From: a bacterium
Lineage (GTDB): Bacteria; Myxococcota_A; Bradymonadia; UBA7976; UBA1532
Reading direction: 5' to 3'
Assembly: GCA_030424955.1 (NCBI GenBank)
Contig: JAUHVS010000058.1
Coordinates: 1-15,783, forward strand
DNA length: 15,783 bases
The notes under the pieces were generated by a model. That model was not told the origin of the DNA and searched no databases. It worked only from the letters and a program-made list of their open reading frames with translations. The position numbers were made by a program, and so were the translations under genes. Positions 12,884 to 15,783 of this stretch are shown here, in pieces (the stretch's first letter is position 1; each line of letters starts with the position of its first letter).

Positions 12884-13654
12884 ATGACCGACCGCTCCGA
12901 TGCCCAGCTCGACGCCCTGCTCCGGCAGGCGCTGTCGGCGTCCCCCGAGGCGCCCGCCGAGGCGGAGCCGCTGGACGACGCGGTGCTGGCGGACTGGCAG
13001 GCGGGGCGGCTGGACGCCGACGACGCCCGCGAGGTGGAGGGGCGGCTGGCGGCCGATCCCGAGGCGCGGGCGGTGGCTTGGGGCCGGGTGGCGTTCCCCG
13101 TCGATGACCTGCAGGTGCAGCGCGCGGCCCGGCTTGGGCCGCCCCGGCGCGTGACCGCGGGCTACTGGGTGGCGGCGGCGGCGGCGGTGCTGGTGGCCGT
13201 CGGCGGCTGGTGGCGCGTGTCGACGCCGCCCACCCCCGACTACCTGGCGGGTGAGCTGCAGGGGGTGGCGCAGGCGCTGCGTGGGCCGACCCCCACCGCC
13301 AACCCGGCCCGCGCGCCGGTGTACCCCGACAGCACGCTCGTGCTGCCCCTGCGGCCCCGCACGGCCCAGGACACGGCGCCCCCGGCGCAGGTGTGGGTGA
13401 CCGCGGCGGCCGACGAGCGGCTGCGGGCGGTGCCTTTCCGGGCGGAGGCCGCCGACAAGGGCGGGCTGCGGCTGGTGATCGAGCTGGGCCCGGCGGCGCT
13501 GACGCCGGGCGAGTGGACGCTGCACGTGGTCTTGGGCGAGGCCAGCGCAGCGGCAGGGGAGGCGCTGGGCCAGGCGCGGGCGCGGGCGGGCGCCTGGTGG
13601 CACAGCCAGCCATTGGACGTGCGGGCGCTGCCCGAGCAGGAGGCCCCGCGCTGA
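12884..13654 (+). CDS. Single-pass anti-sigma-factor-like protein
   Basis: 256 residues from ATG 12884, which has GAGGA four bases upstream; ATG 12842 is in frame but lacks a ribosome site. The cytoplasmic N-terminus (about 31-72) has the pattern DDAVLADWQAGRLDADDARE followed by VEGRLAADPEARA, typical of the four-helix sigma-binding region of anti-sigma factors. It lacks the HxxxCxxC zinc site, and no Cys is seen in the protein. A membrane segment spans about 93-110 (GYWVAAAAAVLVAVGGWW). The C-terminal 145 residues would be periplasmic and include a beta-rich part (STLVLPLRPRT; LRLVIELGPAALTPGEWTL) that could sense a signal or be the site of cutting. It is 23 bases before the ECF sigma gene, although the usual order is sigma first. 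The call rests on pattern and context, and the partner is inferred. Confidence 0.65.
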   Translation: MTDRSDAQLDALLRQALSASPEAPAEAEPLDDAVLADWQAGRLDADDAREVEGRLAADPEARAVAWGRVAFPVDDLQVQRAARLGPPRRVTAGYWVAAAAAVLVAVGGWWRVSTPPTPDYLAGELQGVAQALRGPTPTANPARAPVYPDSTLVLPLRPRTAQDTAPPAQVWVTAAADERLRAVPFRAEAADKGGLRLVIELGPAALTPGEWTLHVVLGEASAAAGEALGQARARAGAWWHSQPLDVRALPEQEAPR

Positions 13655-13677
13655 TCGCCTTCATCGCCCATCTGTTG

Positions 13678-14301
13678 ATGGTCAAGCTGTATGGGTCCGC
13701 CGCCGACGAGTCGTTGATTCGCAAGGCGCTGTCGGGCCACGGCGGGTCGCTGCGCGCGCTGACGCGGCGGGTGCTGCCGGTGGTGCGCTCGCGGGCGGCG
13801 GCTTACCTGCGCCGCCGCGACGGGCGGCTCGGCGCCCAGGACGTCGATGATCTGACCCAGGAGATCTGGCTGAGCCTGCTGGAGCAGGACGGCAAGCTGC
13901 TGCGGGGCTACGACCACAGCCGCGGCAAGTCCCTGGAGGGCTACGTGGGCATGGTGTGCCGCCGCGAGCTGTGGCGGCGCAACCGCGCGCACCTGGCCGA
14001 GCGCCGGGGGGGCGGGGTGGACGCCGCGCCCATGGAGGACGCCCGCCACGCGGCCGCCGCCAGCCCCGATCCCGAGGCCGCCACCATCGGCCGCGATCTG
14101 CTGGTGTCCCTCGACCGCTTCCTGGCCGACGCCCTGCCCGAGCGGGGCCAGCTGGTGCTGAAGCTGGTGTACGAGGATCACCTGGGCCCCACCGAGGCCG
14201 CGCAGGTGCTCGGCGTGAACATCCAGGTGGTCTACAACTGGCAGCACAAGATCCGCGGGCTGTGTCGCACCTTCCTGGGCGACGCCGAGGCGGCCCGCTG
14301 A
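13678..14301 (+). CDS. ECF-type RNA polymerase sigma factor
   Basis: 207 residues. ATG 13678 is used; a TTG directly before it is also in frame, and no ribosome site is visible, so translation may depend on the upstream gene. Region 2 is at about 12-100, with DVDDLTQEIWLSLLE (55-69) as the core-binding helix and KSLEGYVGMVCRRELWRRNR as the -10 recognising helices. A linker rich in Ala, Gly and Asp follows. Region 4 lies at about 145-200 with the helix-turn-helix PTEAAQVLGVNIQVVYNWQH for the -35 element. There is no region 1.1 or 3, so this is an extracytoplasmic-function sigma. It probably switches on its own operon when released by the adjacent anti-sigma-like protein. Target promoters are not known. 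Confidence 0.85.
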   Translation: MVKLYGSAADESLIRKALSGHGGSLRALTRRVLPVVRSRAAAYLRRRDGRLGAQDVDDLTQEIWLSLLEQDGKLLRGYDHSRGKSLEGYVGMVCRRELWRRNRAHLAERRGGGVDAAPMEDARHAAAASPDPEAATIGRDLLVSLDRFLADALPERGQLVLKLVYEDHLGPTEAAQVLGVNIQVVYNWQHKIRGLCRTFLGDAEAAR

Positions 14302-15783
14302 TCGGGCGGGGCCTGCGGCGCGGGCCGGCGCGGGTGATCCTCGCCCTGGCGCCGCTGATCGGCTGCCGCGAGGCGCCCCCGGCCCCCAGCCCGCCGCCGG
14401 TGGACGCGCACCTGGTGGGCCGCCGGCTGGTGGCCACCGACGGCACCCACCAGTTCGACGCCGAGCGGCTGCCCACGGTGTGGTGGCAGGGCGACGTCGC
14501 CCTGACCGTGGCCTGCGAGACCCCCACGGGCGCCGTGCGGCCGCCGCAGACCCTCACCGCCGGCGCGGGCCGCCGGGTGCAGATCACCGACATGGCCCCG
14601 TGCACCGCGCTGACCGGCCTGCGGGCGGTGGACGCCGCGGGGCAGGTGCGGGCGCAGTGGCCCGCCCGGTGGGCCCCGACCCCCGACGAGGCCCTGGCGG
14701 CCGGCCCCAGCCCGCTGTGGGCGCCGGTGGCGCGGGCGCGCGCGCTGCAGGGCGAGGGCGCCCTGGTCGAGGCTGGGGCCGCCTGGGCCGCCGCGGCGGT
14801 CTCGGCGCGCACGCTGGGCGCCCGCAGCGAGGTGGGGCGCCGGCTGCGGGCGGCGGCCTGGACCGCCGAGCAGACGCTGCGGGTGGGCCAGATGGCGGCC
14901 TGGGTGAGCGAGGCCGCCACCACCGACGACCCGGCCAACGATCCCGAGGGGCACGCCCGGCTGCGCTACACCCAGGGCAACCTGGCCCGGCGCCTCGGGG
15001 ACTTCCGGGGCGCCCGCGCGGCCTACCGGGCCGCGGCCGACGCCCTGCGCCAGTACGGCAAGGCCGCGACGGCGGCGGTCATCGACGAGGCCCTGGCCCT
15101 GCTGCTGGTGGAGGTGGGGGATCTGCGGGGCGCGACGGATCGGCTGGCCGCGGTGGCGGCGACCCTGGCCGAGGCGGGCCCGGCCGCGCGCACCCGCCTG
15201 TCGCTGAACCGGGGCTGGGTGGCGCTGCTGCAGGCCGAGCAGGGTGGGCACACGCTGCCAGCGGCTGAGGCCCACCTGCGGGCGGCCCTCGAGGGCTACC
15301 AGGACGCCCCGCTGGACGCCGCGAACGTGCACGTCAACCTGGCCCGCGCGGCGCTGCTGGCGGGGCGGACCCGGGCCGCCGCCGATCACCTCAGCACCGC
15401 CGAGACCCTGGATCCCGCCGGCGCCGGCCCGGGGGCCGCTGAGGCCCGGCTGCTGCGGGCGCGGGTGGCGCTGGCCCAGGGCCAGACCGCCGACGCCGCG
15501 GCGCGCTGCCGGGCGCTGGCCGAGGCCGAGGGGGACGGGGTGCCCGTGGACATGCGCTGGCGGGCGCTGGCCTGCGTCGGGGCGGCGGCGCGGGCCGAGG
15601 GCGATCCGGTGGCGGCCTGGGCGGCCTGGCAGCGGGCCCTGGCCGAGGTGGAGCGGCTGGCCCAGGGCACGTCGCTGCGCCTCGGGCGCGGGCAGTACCT
15701 GGCGGCGCGGCGGCAGCTGGTGCACTCGGCCATCGAGGTGCTGCTGGGGGCCAACCGGGCCGCGGACGCCTTCGAGGTGGCCG
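14262..15783 (+). CDS. TPR-repeat lipoprotein, 3' end off window; probable CHAT-domain protease
   Basis: Open from inside the sigma gene to the right edge, about 507 codons. The start is uncertain. GTG 14262 overlaps the sigma gene by 40 bases but gives a basic signal n-region (GRRRGGPLIGRGLRRGPAR) before VILALAPLIGC, a good lipobox. GTG 14334 would leave only ten residues before that Cys. An N-terminal beta-like domain (14400-14700) is followed from about 14740 by at least six helical TPR-like repeats, such as RYTQGNLARRLGDFRGARAA and RLLRARVALAQGQTADAAAR. The last visible part (LRLGRGQYLAARRQLVHSAI, then EVLLGANRAADAFEVA) is the helical stretch that in TPR-CHAT proteins comes just before the caspase-like CHAT protease. 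The CHAT domain itself is not in the window, so that assignment is inference. The protein would be anchored outside the cytoplasm, like the caspase of the same operon. Confidence 0.7.
   Translation, partial: MSHLPGRRRGGPLIGRGLRRGPARVILALAPLIGCREAPPAPSPPPVDAHLVGRRLVATDGTHQFDAERLPTVWWQGDVALTVACETPTGAVRPPQTLTAGAGRRVQITDMAPCTALTGLRAVDAAGQVRAQWPARWAPTPDEALAAGPSPLWAPVARARALQGEGALVEAGAAWAAAAVSARTLGARSEVGRRLRAAAWTAEQTLRVGQMAAWVSEAATTDDPANDPEGHARLRYTQGNLARRLGDFRGARAAYRAAADALRQYGKAATAAVIDEALALLLVEVGDLRGATDRLAAVAATLAEAGPAARTRLSLNRGWVALLQAEQGGHTLPAAEAHLRAALEGYQDAPLDAANVHVNLARAALLAGRTRAAADHLSTAETLDPAGAGPGAAEARLLRARVALAQGQTADAAARCRALAEAEGDGVPVDMRWRALACVGAAARAEGDPVAAWAAWQRALAEVERLAQGTSLRLGRGQYLAARRQLVHSAIEVLLGANRAADAFEVA

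Noticed and set aside
14232..15725. 497-codon minus-strand open frame
   Set aside because: Antisense to the TPR gene, whose repeat pattern is clear on the plus strand.
15700..15783. CHAT protease domain
   Set aside because: Only the preceding helical region is visible; the domain itself would be beyond the edge, so it is not annotated as present.
1..15783. CRISPR, tRNA, rRNA, insertion sequence or attachment sites
   Set aside because: No spaced repeat array, transposase or integrase reading frame, or recognisable structured RNA was seen on either strand.

Overview
The window is very GC-rich DNA, with codon third positions almost always G or C. It is densely packed with lipoproteins, Asp/Ala/Pro-rich linkers, cytochrome-type lipoproteins of the DUF1588/DUF1501 kind, a secreted caspase-like protease and an ECF sigma factor. 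This profile fits a myxobacterium or relative (Myxococcota, formerly Deltaproteobacteria). That placement is inferred from gene content; no rRNA or marker gene is present. I saw no tRNA, CRISPR array, insertion sequence or phage gene, and no gene-free stretch exceeds 300 bases.

Layout. (1) Bases 1-2927, minus strand: a tightly coupled operon runs from a secreted six-cysteine protein, through a small membrane protein with the tract CCTCCCCCSCC, to a membrane-anchored SRPBCC protein. It ends in a TOMM (thiazole/oxazole-modified microcin) leader-peptide-binding cyclodehydratase partner that is cut off by the window edge. The last three genes are joined by ATGA stop/start overlaps. The Cys tract resembles the core of streptolysin-S-type precursors, so this may be an unusual RiPP locus. 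(2) 3100-3918: a lipoprotein with four GACC-type Cys-rich repeats, apparently read from a leaderless transcript. (3) 3986-7578: a di-heme cytochrome-like lipoprotein interrupted by one in-frame TAA, followed by a Tat-exported DUF1501 protein. (4) 7693-9677: a PAS-PAS-GGDEF-EAL c-di-GMP protein broken by a one-base frameshift. (5) 9690-10310, minus strand: a cytochrome c lipoprotein. (6) 10529 to the right edge, plus strand: a five-gene operon of a small lipoprotein, a caspase-like (C14) lipoprotein with a DUF4384-like tail, a single-pass anti-sigma-like protein, an ECF sigma factor and a TPR lipoprotein whose end is off-window and probably carries a CHAT protease domain.

Working together. Region 6 reads as a signalling and proteolysis module. 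The sigma factor and membrane anti-sigma would control it, and the surface-anchored caspase (perhaps with a TPR-CHAT partner) could act on the periplasmic side. Regions 3 and 5 suggest periplasmic heme-protein chemistry. The nonsense codon (5498) and the frameshift (about 8210) lie within 3 kb of each other, so sequencing or assembly error must be considered beside true gene decay.
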